A DNA stretch of 64,000 bases from JAVBJV01 sp031546815 (GCA_031546815.1 JAVBJV010000018.1:62001-126000); one strand, 5' to 3'; positions 34,217-43,190 are shown, counted from the first letter of the stretch. Notes: generated from the sequence alone by a model not told the origin. Numbers and translations are program-made.

Positions 34217-35545
34217 ATGAGCCGTGTTCTGCATCGCACACTCCGCAGCCTGCCCGAACGTGCGGTAGGGGGTGAGGGGATCTATCTGATTGCTGCTGAC
34301 GGGCGACGCATCATCGATGGGTCGGGTGGGGCAGCCGTGGCATGTCTTGGTCACGGGCATCCGCGCGTTGTCGCGGCGATCAAGGAACAGGCGGACAAAC
34401 TCAGCTATGCGCATACGGGATTCTTCACCACCGACAGCGCCGAACAGCTCGCCGATATATTGCTGACCGGGGAGCCGGGCGGCCTTACGCACGCGTATTT
34501 CTGCTCGTCGGGGTCCGAGGGTGTGGAAGCGGCGCTGAAACTGGCGCGGCAGTATTTTGTCGAGGCAGGGCAGCCGCAGCGCACGCGGTATATTGCGCGC
34601 TTGCAGTCCTATCATGGCAACACGCTGGGCGCGCTGGGGCTGGGCGGCAACATGATGCGGCGGAAGATGTATGCGCCGGTGCTGGCCGATGCGTTCAGCC
34701 ATGTGACGCCCGCGTTCGCTTACCGGTTCCAGCAGGATGGCGAAACCGAAGTGGCCTTCGTGCAGCGTCTGGCCGATGAACTGGAAGCGGAATTCCAGCG
34801 CCTCGGCCCGCAGAACGTGATTGCGTTCTGTGCCGAACCGGTGGTCGGCGCGACGGCGGGCTGTGTGGCGGCGCCGGCCGGGTATTTCAAGGCGATGCGC
34901 GAAGTGTGCGACCGGCACGGCGCGTTGCTGATTCTCGACGAAGTGATGTGCGGCATGGGGCGCACCGGCACGATGCATGCCTGGGAACAGGAAGGTGTAG
35001 TGCCGGACATCCAGATCATCGCCAAAGGTCTGGGCGGTGGCTATCAGCCGATCGGCGCGGTGCTGGTCTCGGGGCGCGTGATCGATGCGCTGCGCAAGGG
35101 ATCGGGTGCGTTCATGCACGGGCATACGTATCAGGCGCATCCCATGGCGTGTGCGGCGGCGCTGGCGGTGCAGAAAACCATCCGCGAAGAAAACCTGTTG
35201 GATAATGTTCGCGTAATGGGCGCATTGCTAGAAGCGAAAATGAACGACAGGTTTGGTAATCACGCGCATGTTGGCGATGTGCGCGGTCGTGGCTTGTTCT
35301 GGGCGATCGAGCTGGTGCAGGATCGTGCCAGCAAGGCTGTGTTCGATCCTGCGATCAAGTTGAACGACAAGATCAAACAGGAAGCATTCGACCGCGGTCT
35401 GGCATGTTACCCGATGGGTGGCACGATCGATGGTGTGCGTGGCGATCATGTGATTCTGGCACCACCCTATATTTCGACCGCCGACGAGGTCGAACGTATG
35501 GTGGCAATTCTGGGAGACGCGGTCGAAGCGGCATTGCCCAAATAA
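34217..35545 (+). CDS. Class III PLP-dependent aminotransferase
   Basis: A 442-residue omega-amino-acid:pyruvate-type aminotransferase. SSGSEGVEAALKLARQY binds the PLP phosphate, LQSYHGNTLGALGLGG stacks on the ring, ILDEVMCGMGRTG holds the aspartate, and the PLP lysine is in IIAKGLGGGYQPIGA. Substrate cannot be fixed; beta-alanine, GABA, taurine or diamines are all handled by relatives. AAGAGGGGAAAG provides the ribosome site. It is 29 nt ahead of the first amino-acid-binding protein, so it may process what those proteins capture. Confidence 0.92.
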   Translation: MSRVLHRTLRSLPERAVGGEGIYLIAADGRRIIDGSGGAAVACLGHGHPRVVAAIKEQADKLSYAHTGFFTTDSAEQLADILLTGEPGGLTHAYFCSSGSEGVEAALKLARQYFVEAGQPQRTRYIARLQSYHGNTLGALGLGGNMMRRKMYAPVLADAFSHVTPAFAYRFQQDGETEVAFVQRLADELEAEFQRLGPQNVIAFCAEPVVGATAGCVAAPAGYFKAMREVCDRHGALLILDEVMCGMGRTGTMHAWEQEGVVPDIQIIAKGLGGGYQPIGAVLVSGRVIDALRKGSGAFMHGHTYQAHPMACAAALAVQKTIREENLLDNVRVMGALLEAKMNDRFGNHAHVGDVRGRGLFWAIELVQDRASKAVFDPAIKLNDKIKQEAFDRGLACYPMGGTIDGVRGDHVILAPPYISTADEVERMVAILGDAVEAALPK

Positions 35546-35574
35546 AAACAGGCGACCAAGGGAGAACGACAAGA

Positions 35575-36582
35575 ATGAAACGCTTACTGATAGCTCTGGC
35601 TGTTGCCTTGCCCATGGCGGCACAGGCGGCGACGCTGGATACGGTGCGGCAGCGTGGGCAGCTGATCTGCGGTGTGTCGGGTAACTTTGCGGGCTTCGCA
35701 GTGCCGGATGCGCAGGGCGTGATGCGCGGGATCGATGCCGATTATTGTCGTGCCATTGCCGCAGCAACGCTGGGCGATGCAACGAAGGTGCGTTTCGTGA
35801 CGCTCACGGCGCAGAACCGTTTCACCGCGTTGCAGTCGGGCGAGATCGATGTGCTGCTGCGTAACTCCACGCAGACCTTCCAGCGCGATAACAGCATCGG
35901 GCTGGAAAGCGGGCCGGTCAGTTATTACGACGGTCAGGGCTTTGCCGTGCGTCGTGAATCGGGCGCCAAGAAAGTGGCCGACCTGAACGGCGCCACGATC
36001 TGCGTGATCCAGGGCACGACGCACGAACTGAATCTGGCCGACACATTCCGCGCGCGCGGTATGACGTTCCAGCCGGTGGTGTTCGAACGGCTCGACACGA
36101 TGTACGAAGCGTTCTTCAGCGGTCGTTGCGACGTGGTGTCGCAGGATGCCAGCGCGCTGGCAGGCTCGCTCGCCACGCTGGCACAGGATGCGTCGAAATA
36201 CGAAATCATGGCCGAGACCATCAGCAAGGAACCGCTGGGTCCGTTCACGCGCCGTGGTGACGAACAGTGGACGCATATTGTCCGCTGGGTGCACCAGGGG
36301 CTGGTGGAAGCCGAGGAACTCGGCGTGACACAGGGCAACGTTGCCGAACAGCTAGGCTCCTCGCAGAACCCCACCGTGCAGCGCATGCTGGGCCGCACGG
36401 GTGAATTCGGCAAGGCGCTGGGGCTGGATGGCGCGTGGATGGTGAATGTCCTGAAAGCGGTCGGCAATTACGGTGAAGTGTTCAACCGCAATCTCGGCGC
36501 GGCCAGCCCGCTGCGTCTGCCGCGTGGGCAGAATGCGCTGTGGACCAATGGCGGGCTGATGTACGCAACGCCGTTCCGGTAA
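35575..36582 (+). CDS. AapJ-like amino-acid ABC transporter substrate-binding protein, copy 1
   Basis: A 335-residue periplasmic protein with an 18-19 residue signal peptide ending AAQA. TLDTVRQRGQLICGVSG, GIDADYCRAIAAATLGD, RFTALQSGEIDVLLRN and YYDGQGFAVRR are close to the general L-amino-acid receptor AapJ; the C-terminal QWTHIVRWVHQGLVEAEELG, GRTGEFGKALGL and RLPRGQNALWTNGGLMYA complete the match. AapJ normally stands first in aapJQMP, but no permease or ATPase follows. Two more copies of equal length follow, and a strong terminator separates copy 1 from copy 2. Confidence 0.93.
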   Translation: MKRLLIALAVALPMAAQAATLDTVRQRGQLICGVSGNFAGFAVPDAQGVMRGIDADYCRAIAAATLGDATKVRFVTLTAQNRFTALQSGEIDVLLRNSTQTFQRDNSIGLESGPVSYYDGQGFAVRRESGAKKVADLNGATICVIQGTTHELNLADTFRARGMTFQPVVFERLDTMYEAFFSGRCDVVSQDASALAGSLATLAQDASKYEIMAETISKEPLGPFTRRGDEQWTHIVRWVHQGLVEAEELGVTQGNVAEQLGSSQNPTVQRMLGRTGEFGKALGLDGAWMVNVLKAVGNYGEVFNRNLGAASPLRLPRGQNALWTNGGLMYATPFR

Positions 36583-36604
36583 TGACGGTTTCGTGATGCA
36601 GCAA

Positions 36605-36636
36605 GCGGCGGCTCTGAGAAGGGCCGCCGCTTTTTT
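36605..36636 (+). terminator. Rho-independent terminator after copy 1 of the binding proteins
   Basis: GCGGCGGC and GCCGCCGC form an 8-bp stem with a loop of about ten bases, followed by six T. It implies that copies 2 and 3 have their own promoters or rely on read-through. Confidence 0.9.
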
Positions 36637-36690
36637 GCTTCGCATATGGAAAGAACCGTGCTGGACTTTAAAAAAAACGGGAGGACTTCA

Positions 36691-37698
36691 ATGAAGCGTT
36701 TCATGTTGATCATGGCTCTGGCGTTGCTGCCCCTCACTGCAAAGGCTGGAATTCTCGATACAGTGCGCGAGCGTGGACAGGTGGTCTGCGGTGTTTCGGG
36801 CACGGTTGCCGGTTTTGCATTCCCGGACTCGCAAGGCGTGATGCGCGGGCTGGATGCGGATTACTGCCGTGCCATTGCCGCCGCCATATTTGGTGATCCG
36901 AACAAGGTGCGCTTCATGCCGCTGACCGCCGCCGCGCGGTTTACGGCGTTGCAGTCGTCGGAAGTGGATGTGCTGGTCCGCAACACCACGCTCAGCTTCC
37001 TGCGTGACAACATGGTCGGGCTGGAAATCGGCGCGGTGAATTTCTACGACGGGCAAGGCTTTCTGGTGCGGAGTGACAGTGGTGCGAAAACAGTCGCCGA
37101 CCTGAACGGCTCCACCATCTGCATGTCGCAGGGGTCGACGCACGAACTGAACATCAGCGACCTTTTCCGCACGCGCAACATGACCTTCAAGCCGGTGATC
37201 ATGGAGCAGTACAACGCATTGGTGGAAACATTCCTCGCCGGTCGGTGCGATGTGATGACGCAGGATGTCAGCGCGTTGGCGGGGATCATCAGCCGTGCGC
37301 CGGATCCGTCGCGATACATGATCCTGCCGGGCGCGATCAGCAAGGAACCGCTGGGCATCATGACGCGCCGTGGTGACGAGCAGTGGACGCACATGCTGCG
37401 CTGGGTCCACAACGCGCTGGTCGAAGCGGAAGAACTGGGCGTGACGCGGGCGAACGTGAGCGAACAGCTTGCGTCGTCGACGAATCCCACGGTGCAGCGT
37501 CTGCTGGGGCGCACGGGTGAATTCGGCAAGGCGCTGGGGCTTTCGAACGACTGGGCGGTGAATGTGATCAAGGCGGTCGGCAATTACGGCGAGATCTTCA
37601 ACCGCAATGTCGGCCCCGACAGTCCGCTGCGTCTGCCGCGTGGTCAGAACGCGTTGTGGACCAATGGCGGGCTGATGTACGCGATTCCGTTCCGCTGA
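36691..37698 (+). CDS. AapJ-like amino-acid ABC transporter substrate-binding protein, copy 2
   Basis: A 335-residue periplasmic protein, tandem paralogue of copy 1. The signal peptide ends TAKA; then ILDTVRERGQVVCGVSG, GLDADYCRAIAAAIFGD, RFTALQSSEVDVLVRN, FYDGQGFLVRSD, and near the end QWTHMLRWVHNALVEAEELG and RLPRGQNALWTNGGLMYA. Differences from copy 1 cluster in the middle lobe (residues about 110-215), where ligand contacts would lie, e.g. FKPVIMEQYNALVETFLAG. The start has GGGAGG 6 nt upstream, preceded by an A-run shared with copy 3's leader. No transporter membrane genes are nearby. Confidence 0.93.
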   Translation: MKRFMLIMALALLPLTAKAGILDTVRERGQVVCGVSGTVAGFAFPDSQGVMRGLDADYCRAIAAAIFGDPNKVRFMPLTAAARFTALQSSEVDVLVRNTTLSFLRDNMVGLEIGAVNFYDGQGFLVRSDSGAKTVADLNGSTICMSQGSTHELNISDLFRTRNMTFKPVIMEQYNALVETFLAGRCDVMTQDVSALAGIISRAPDPSRYMILPGAISKEPLGIMTRRGDEQWTHMLRWVHNALVEAEELGVTRANVSEQLASSTNPTVQRLLGRTGEFGKALGLSNDWAVNVIKAVGNYGEIFNRNVGPDSPLRLPRGQNALWTNGGLMYAIPFR

Positions 37699-37720
37699 AA
37701 CTTTCTCTTTCGGGCGACGC

Positions 37721-37755
37721 CAAGAGCCGGTCTGTGCTGTGTGGATCGGCTCTTG
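37721..37755 (+). other. Hairpin between binding-protein copies 2 and 3
   Basis: CAAGAGCCG and CGGCTCTTG form a 9-bp perfect stem with a 17-nt loop; no T-run follows directly, though a second small CGATG/CATCG hairpin with T5 comes next. It may be a weak terminator or a transcript-stabilising element. Confidence 0.55.
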
Positions 37756-37845
37756 TGCGATGAAAATCTTTTTGCATCGGAATTTTTGACGGCACTTTGA
37801 AAACCGGTTTCTCTGTTGCCAGTTTTAAAAAAACCGGAGCCAAGA

Positions 37846-38853
37846 ATGAAGCGCCTGTTCCTTGCTGTTATCGGCCTGCTGGCCATATCCGATCTTGTGC
37901 ATGCCAGCACATTGGAGACCGTGCGTCAGCGTGGCGAACTGGTCTGCGGTGTGTCGGGCACGATTGCCGGATTTGCGACACCGGATGCGCAGGGCGTGAT
38001 GCGCGGGCTGGACGCCGATTACTGCCGCGCGATTGCAGCTGCGGTGCTGGGCAATCCGGACAAGGTACGCTTCGTCAGCCTGACCGCGCCGGTGCGTTTC
38101 ACTGCCGCGCAGTCGGGCGAAGTGGATGTGCTGGTGCGCAACACCACCACCACATTCCAGCGCGATAACGGCATCGGGCTTGAAGGCGGTCCGGTGTATT
38201 TCTACGACGGGCAGGGCTTTCTGGTGCGGCGCGACAGCGGTGCGAAGAAGATCGCCGATCTGGCCGGTGCCAGCATCTGCGTGACGCAAGGTTCGACGCA
38301 CGAGTTGAACATCACCGACTGGTTCCGTCGCAACAACCTGACCTTCCAGCCGGTGGTGCTCGATCGCTACGAGGCGGTGGCTGAGGCGTTCTATGCCGGG
38401 CGTTGCGACGCGGTGACGCTCGACATCAGCGCAGCGGCGGGGCTGGCGGCGAATGCGCCGGATCCGTCGCGGTACGAAATTCTGCCCGAGGCGATCAGCA
38501 AGGAACCGCTCTCCCCGTTCACGCGTCGTGGTGACGAACAGTGGACGCACATTGTGCGCTGGGTTCACAACGCGCTGGTCGAAGCAGAGGAACTGGGTGT
38601 GACGCAGGCCAATCTGAACGAACAGGCATCGTCGCAGAACCCGACTGTGCAGCGTCTGCTGGGCCGCACTGGTGAATTCGGCAAGACGCTGGGACTGTCG
38701 AACGATTGGGCGGTGAATGCGATCAAGGCGGTTGGCAATTACGGCGAGGTCTTCAACCGCAATGTTGGCCCCAACAGCCCGCTGCGCCTGCCACGTGGCC
38801 AGAACGCGCTGTGGAGCAATGGTGGTCTGCTTTACGCAACGCCGTTCCGGTAA
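37846..38853 (+). CDS. AapJ-like amino-acid ABC transporter substrate-binding protein, copy 3
   Basis: A 335-residue periplasmic protein, third tandem paralogue. Signal peptide ends VHA; then TLETVRQRGELVCGVSG, GLDADYCRAIAAAVLGN, RFTAAQSGEVDVLVRN, FYDGQGFLVRRD, QWTHIVRWVHNALVEAEELG and RLPRGQNALWSNGGLLYA. It shares some features with copy 1 (DAQGVMRG, FTRRGDEQWTHIV) and others with copy 2 (FGKxLGLSNDWAVN), so gene conversion among copies is likely. The leader TTTTAAAAAAACCGGAG resembles that of copy 2. It is convergent with recR. Confidence 0.93.
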   Translation: MKRLFLAVIGLLAISDLVHASTLETVRQRGELVCGVSGTIAGFATPDAQGVMRGLDADYCRAIAAAVLGNPDKVRFVSLTAPVRFTAAQSGEVDVLVRNTTTTFQRDNGIGLEGGPVYFYDGQGFLVRRDSGAKKIADLAGASICVTQGSTHELNITDWFRRNNLTFQPVVLDRYEAVAEAFYAGRCDAVTLDISAAAGLAANAPDPSRYEILPEAISKEPLSPFTRRGDEQWTHIVRWVHNALVEAEELGVTQANLNEQASSQNPTVQRLLGRTGEFGKTLGLSNDWAVNAIKAVGNYGEVFNRNVGPNSPLRLPRGQNALWSNGGLLYATPFR

Positions 38854-38876
38854 ATCATGGGCTGTGTCGAGCTTCA

Positions 38877-38909
38877 GTTCCGACTGAGCTGAAGCTCGAC
38901 TGGTCCTAA
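38877..38909. terminator. Hairpin between convergent binding-protein copy 3 and recR
   Basis: TCGAGCTTCAG and CTGAAGCTCGA form an 11-bp perfect stem with an 11-nt loop, placed in the 52-bp gap between two convergent genes and reaching the recR stop. There is no T-run on either strand, so it may act with Rho or protect RNA ends. Confidence 0.55.
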
Positions 38910-39493
38910 TGCCTGGCCCGCATGGCGGCGGCCAAAGTGCCGTCGTCGAGGATATCCAGCGCGCCGCCAATGGGAACGCCCTGTGCAACACGGGTGACGG
39001 CCACATTGGAAGCGTGCAACTGGTCGGCCAGAAAATGCGCCGTGGTCTGCCCGTCCACAGTCGCCGACAGTGCCAGGATAACTTCCGACACACCGCCCGC
39101 CGCGACGCGCTGTAACAGCGTGCTGATGTTCAGATCTTCCGGACGCACACCGGCCAGTGCCGACAGCGTCCCCCCCAGCACGTGATACACGCCGCGATGC
39201 ACATGCGCGCGTTCCAGCGCCCACAGATCGCCCACACCTTCCACCACGCAGATCAGCGTACGATCCCGCCGGTTATCAAGGCAGATCGTGCACGGGTCCT
39301 GGCTGTCCAGATTGCCGCATTGCGTGCAGCGACGCACGGCGCGTGCCGCGTCCTGCAACGCATTGGCCAGCGGCAGCATCAGTGCCTCCGGCTTTTGCAA
39401 CATGCGCAGCGCAGCACGACGCGCACTGCGCGGGCCAAAGCCGGGCAGGCGCATCAGCAGCCCGATCAGATGCTCGATTTCAGGCCCGGTCAT
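38906..39493 (-). CDS. recR: Recombination mediator RecR
   Basis: A 195-residue protein that, with RecO, loads RecA at gaps. N-terminal helix-hairpin-helix (LMRLPGFGPRSARRAAL), zinc finger C-x2-C...C-x2-C (CTQCGN and DPCTIC), Toprim domain beginning LICVVEGVGDLWALER, and a C-terminal VTRVAQGVPIGGALDILDDG segment. It is the third gene of dnaX-ybaB-recR, the standard bacterial order. Confidence 0.97.
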   Translation of the reverse strand: MTGPEIEHLIGLLMRLPGFGPRSARRAALRMLQKPEALMLPLANALQDAARAVRRCTQCGNLDSQDPCTICLDNRRDRTLICVVEGVGDLWALERAHVHRGVYHVLGGTLSALAGVRPEDLNISTLLQRVAAGGVSEVILALSATVDGQTTAHFLADQLHASNVAVTRVAQGVPIGGALDILDDGTLAAAMRARH

Positions 39494-39503
39494 TGTGTGT
39501 GGG

Positions 39504-39827
39504 TCAGAACGGCAGTTTCAGCCCGGCCGGCAGCGACATGCCGCCCGTCACTTTCTGCATCTCGTCCGCCATCATCGCTTCGATCTTGCGCTTGGCATCG
39601 GCGTGGGCTGCGACCAGCAGGTCTTCCAGCATTTCCATCTCGGCCGGGTCGGCAAGCTTCGGGTCGATCTTCACGCGCTTCAGTTCGCCCTTGCCGGTCA
39701 GCGTGACGGCGACAAGACCAGCGCCCGAGCTGCCTTCAACTTCGGTCGCTTCCATCTTCGCCTGCATTTCCTGCATGCGGGCCTGCATCTGGCTGGCCTG
39801 CTTCATCAAGTTGCCAATGTTCTTCAT
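39504..39827 (-). CDS. YbaB/EbfC family nucleoid-associated protein
   Basis: A 107-residue protein forming a tweezer-like dimer that binds DNA. An N-terminal helix of KQASQMQARMQEMQAKM type, then the strands GLVAVTLTGKGELKRVKIDP and a helix with DLLVAAHADAKRKIEAM are typical. It starts 3 nt after the dnaX stop and ends 10 nt before recR. Confidence 0.95.
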   Translation of the reverse strand: MKNIGNLMKQASQMQARMQEMQAKMEATEVEGSSGAGLVAVTLTGKGELKRVKIDPKLADPAEMEMLEDLLVAAHADAKRKIEAMMADEMQKVTGGMSLPAGLKLPF

Positions 39828-39830
39828 AGG

Positions 39831-41666
39831 TCAGTCCTCTGGAAAATCTGAAAAATCCGCATCGAGTGGTGCGAATTCAAGGATGTTGCCGTCTTCATCG
39901 GCCATCGGCGGTTCGGGTTCGGCCAGCAGGCCGTAACGGTCCACGCGTTCGTCGTGCACCGCTTCAATCATCGCGCCGGGGACTGTCGACATGATGGCGC
40001 GCACCAGCGGGTGGTCGGCCGCCAGATGCCGGCGCGCGGTCTCGGCCGCCTGTCCCTGTTCTGCCAGCGTTGCCTCGCCCGCGGCGTTGGACAGCGCAAC
40101 TGTCCAGCGGGCGTTGGTGGCCTTCTGCAGGAACGCCGCAAGCTGCGCCGCCAGATCGCGCGGGGCGTCGGGCAGCGGGTTCAGTTCGATCACCGGCGGT
40201 GCAAAGCGCACCACGCGCACCGAGTGAAGCAGATGCGCATGCAGCATCGGCTCGCGCGCCGAGGCGACCAGCGCGACCACATCGCGATACGAGGCGATGC
40301 GCGGCGCGGTATCCGCCACCATGATCGGCCCGCCATTGACGACGGCGCGTGCGCCACCACCGCCCCCATTGGGCGAGATAGCGCCGCCCGTTCCGCCCGG
40401 AGCGGCACCTTCGGTCATGATGCGCTTGATCAGCTCGCCCGGCGGCGGTAGGTCGGCGGCGTGGCAGACGCGGATCAGCACCATGTCGGCAGCGGCGCGA
40501 CGGTCGGGCGCAGTTTCCACCTCGGCACTGCCCTTCAGCAGCATCTGCCAGGCGCGGGCCAGCACGGGCACGGAAAGTTTTTCGGCCAGTTCCACCCCGC
40601 GTGTGCGTTCCAGCTCGGGCAGTGTGCGGTCGTCGCGCAGGGTCGGGATGGCGCGCAGGCGGTTGAGCGTGTGCGTCAGGCCCAATAGATCGCGGAGCAC
40701 CACACCGGGGTCGGCGCCGCGTTCGTACGTCGTGTCCAGAATGCCCAGCGCATCGGCAGTGCGACCCGCCATCATCGCCTCAAACAGGTCGAACAGCAGC
40801 GACCGGTCGGCAAGGCCCAGCATGTCGGTGACCAGCGCATCGGTGATGCCGGTCTCGCCGCCCAGCGCGATGGCCTGATCCAGCAGCGACAGCCCGTCGC
40901 GCACGGACCCATCGGCCGCGCGCGCAATGGCGGTCAGCGCGGGCTGGTCGATGGTGATGTTTTCCTGCTGCGCGATCTTGCCATAGTGCTCGGCCAGCAG
41001 GTCGAGCGGAATGCGCCGCAGGTCGAAGCGCTGGCACCGCGACAGCACGGTGACCGGCACCTTGCGCAGTTCGGTGGTGGCGAACACGAATTTCAGATAG
41101 GGCGGCGGTTCTTCCAGCGTCTTCAGCAGCGCGTTCCACGCTGCCGTGGACAGCATGTGACATTCGTCGAGGTAGAAGATCTTGTAGCGCCCCTGGATCG
41201 GCCGGAACCGGGCGAGGTCGCGCAATTCGCGCGCATCGTCGACGCCGTTATTGGACGCGGCGTCCATTTCCAGCACATCTGGATGACGGTCTTCCATGAT
41301 GGTGCGGCAGTTGGGGCAGACGCCGCACGGATCGGGCGTTGGGCCGCCATTGCCGTCCGCGCCGGTGCAGTTCAGCGCGCGGGCGATGATGCGCGCCGTG
41401 GTGGTCTTGCCGATGCCGCGCACCCCGGTCAGCAGGAAGGCCTGGGCGATGCGGTTCTGCGCGAATCCGTTGCGCAGGGTGCGCACCATGGCGTCCTGAC
41501 CGATTAGGTCGTCGAACGTCGCCGGGCGATATTTGCGCGCCAGCACCCGGTAAGCCGCCGCCTGTTCCGTTGCCGGCGGCGGCGCTTCGGGCAGCCCGTC
41601 ATCCCCGCCGAACAGACTGGGGCCAGAGGGCGGAGGAGGGGGATCGTCTTCAAACAGACCGGACAT
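39831..41666 (-). CDS. dnaX: DNA polymerase III subunits gamma and tau
   Basis: A 611-residue clamp-loader ATPase. After a proline-rich N-terminal leader (about 1-38) come VLARKYRPATFDDLIGQ, Walker A GVRGIGKTTTARI, a zinc finger with CGVCPNCRTI, Walker B FYLDECHML, and the sensor ATTELRKVPVTVLSRCQRFDLR. The tau-type C-terminal region runs from about residue 400 to the acidic end DADFSDFPED. No obvious slippery frameshift site for a gamma product was found. ATG 41666 is preferred to a TTG 30 nt upstream; both lack a clear ribosome site. Confidence 0.96.
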   Translation of the reverse strand: MSGLFEDDPPPPPSGPSLFGGDDGLPEAPPPATEQAAAYRVLARKYRPATFDDLIGQDAMVRTLRNGFAQNRIAQAFLLTGVRGIGKTTTARIIARALNCTGADGNGGPTPDPCGVCPNCRTIMEDRHPDVLEMDAASNNGVDDARELRDLARFRPIQGRYKIFYLDECHMLSTAAWNALLKTLEEPPPYLKFVFATTELRKVPVTVLSRCQRFDLRRIPLDLLAEHYGKIAQQENITIDQPALTAIARAADGSVRDGLSLLDQAIALGGETGITDALVTDMLGLADRSLLFDLFEAMMAGRTADALGILDTTYERGADPGVVLRDLLGLTHTLNRLRAIPTLRDDRTLPELERTRGVELAEKLSVPVLARAWQMLLKGSAEVETAPDRRAAADMVLIRVCHAADLPPPGELIKRIMTEGAAPGGTGGAISPNGGGGGARAVVNGGPIMVADTAPRIASYRDVVALVASAREPMLHAHLLHSVRVVRFAPPVIELNPLPDAPRDLAAQLAAFLQKATNARWTVALSNAAGEATLAEQGQAAETARRHLAADHPLVRAIMSTVPGAMIEAVHDERVDRYGLLAEPEPPMADEDGNILEFAPLDADFSDFPED

Positions 41667-41721
41667 GACGTGTTGGTGCCGTGCTGTGGCCGACAATGCA
41701 AGAGGGAATAAGGGGATTGAA

Positions 41722-41820
41722 GGTGGGAGCCCGAATTGTGACCCGCGCGCGATTCGTTACGGCTGCTTCCTTCCGGACCTGACCGGGTTGGCGAGGCGCA
41801 CGTCCACGACCGGACTCCCG
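41722..41820 (-). ncRNA. ffs: Signal recognition particle RNA (small 4.5S type)
   Basis: The minus strand carries the invariant SRP core GGTCAGGTCCGGAAGGAAGC followed by AGCCGTAACG, with outer stem GGGAG at the 5' end and CTCCC at the 3' end, giving a hairpin of about 99 nt. It lies 55 nt upstream of dnaX on the same strand, the common alphaproteobacterial position. Exact ends are estimated from the outermost pairing. Confidence 0.93.
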
Positions 41821-41925
41821 CGCGACATATCGCGCTTTGCCGGTGGAAGGGCAAGGGGAAAGCAGGTTGCCGCCGCACAAATCGCATGCGAGTCTTCCTG
41901 CTCCATTTTGTGAACCGGTTACCGC

Positions 41926-42906
41926 ATGCTGATTCTTGCCCGCCGCCCCAATACCTATACCGGCAGCCCGCTCGACCGGGCGGCTGAACGGCGCATCGAT
42001 GCCGACTGGATCAACGCGCGGCTGGCCGACCCCGCCAGCCTGTTCGTGCCGGTCTGGCGGTCGCAGTCGCTGCTGAGGACCGTTGATGCCGGTCTCAGCA
42101 ACGACCCGAACACTGCGGCTTTCTGGCAATCACAGCCGAAAACCGGCGGTGCCCCCGAAGCGGTGTTTCTGGATGGCGCCGCTGCGGCCAGCCTTCGGAT
42201 GCAGGGCGGGCCGTGGGCGTTTCTGGGGCTGATGCAGGGGCGGGCGGTGTTCGCGGTGGATCTGTCGGCAGCGGAGGATCCTCTGCCGTTGCTGCCCTCG
42301 GGGCTTGGGGCGTTTGCCGATCTGCGCTCGGTGGCGGGGATGCTGCCCGAGGGTGATGCCAGCGTGCTGGCGCATGCACGCGGGCTGCTGCACTGGCGAT
42401 CGCGCGCGCGTTTCTGCGGTGTGTGCGGCGGGCAGTGCAGCCCGACCCAGGCCGGGCACGCGATGACGTGCGATGTGTGCCACGGCACGCAGTTCCCGCG
42501 CACCGATCCGGCCGTCATCATGCTGGTGACGCATGGCGACACGGTTCTGCTGGGCCATTCCGTGCGCTTCCCGAACGCGGCGATGTATTCGACTCTGGCG
42601 GGGTTTCTGGAACCCGGCGAAAGCCTGGAAGAAGCCGTGGCGCGCGAGGTGAAGGAGGAATCGGGGGTCGAGGTGTCCAACGTGCAGTATCATTCGTCGC
42701 AGCCCTGGCCGTTCCCGGCGTCGATCATGCTGGGGTTCTATGCCAGGGCGGAAACAACGGCGATCCGTATTGACCCGACAGAACTGAAAGATGCACGGTG
42801 GTTCTCGCGCGAAGAACTCCGCAACCCCGAGGCGCACGGGTTCCGACTGCCGCGTCCCGATTCCATTGCGCGGCGACTCATTGAAGACTGGATGGCAACA
42901 GAATAA
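41926..42906 (+). CDS. nudC: NAD+ diphosphatase / NAD-cap decapping enzyme NudC
   Basis: A 326-residue Nudix hydrolase that splits NADH/NAD and removes NAD caps from RNA. The central zinc ribbon has CGVCGG and CDVC; the Nudix box is GFLEPGESLEEAVAREVKEE then SGVEV; the SQPWPFPASIM motif after it defines the NudC subgroup. The C-terminal RRLIEDWM is also typical. It is divergent from ffs-dnaX and its TAA (42904-42906) overlaps the start of the next small gene. Confidence 0.95.
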   Translation: MLILARRPNTYTGSPLDRAAERRIDADWINARLADPASLFVPVWRSQSLLRTVDAGLSNDPNTAAFWQSQPKTGGAPEAVFLDGAAAASLRMQGGPWAFLGLMQGRAVFAVDLSAAEDPLPLLPSGLGAFADLRSVAGMLPEGDASVLAHARGLLHWRSRARFCGVCGGQCSPTQAGHAMTCDVCHGTQFPRTDPAVIMLVTHGDTVLLGHSVRFPNAAMYSTLAGFLEPGESLEEAVAREVKEESGVEVSNVQYHSSQPWPFPASIMLGFYARAETTAIRIDPTELKDARWFSREELRNPEAHGFRLPRPDSIARRLIEDWMATE

Positions 42907-43190
42907 TGCAGAAATTTGTTTTAGCCTTGGCGATGCTTTCACCGTTGGCACTGACCGCTTGCGGCGGTGGCACGCCTGTATCTGCGGAAGATGCCGCGAC
43001 GGCGGCCTGCCGCGCGCAGGTGAACGACGATCCCGCCGTTCAGGAAGCGCGGATCAAGCTGGATACCGGCATGGGACAGCTGGCGACCGAGCGGCGTAAT
43101 CTGTCGATCGCAGAAGACAACGCCATGCAGAAATGCCTGACCGAACACGGCGTACGTTTCCGTGGCGGGGTGGAGCGCGAACGGCGGTGA
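42906..43190 (+). CDS. Small predicted lipoprotein, unknown function
   Basis: A 94-residue protein with a signal peptide and lipobox LTAC (cysteine 19), followed by GGG and a mostly helical acidic/basic region with two further cysteines (AACRAQ and QKCLTEHG). The start shares one base with the nudC stop; its own stop overlaps the GTG start of the DUF3553 gene. No family assigned. It appears to be co-expressed with nudC. Confidence 0.75.
   Translation: MQKFVLALAMLSPLALTACGGGTPVSAEDAATAACRAQVNDDPAVQEARIKLDTGMGQLATERRNLSIAEDNAMQKCLTEHGVRFRGGVERERR

Noticed and set aside
38877..38909. Relation of this hairpin to the long inverted repeat at 45041-45179
   Set aside because: The sequences do not match beyond simple palindromy; treated as independent.
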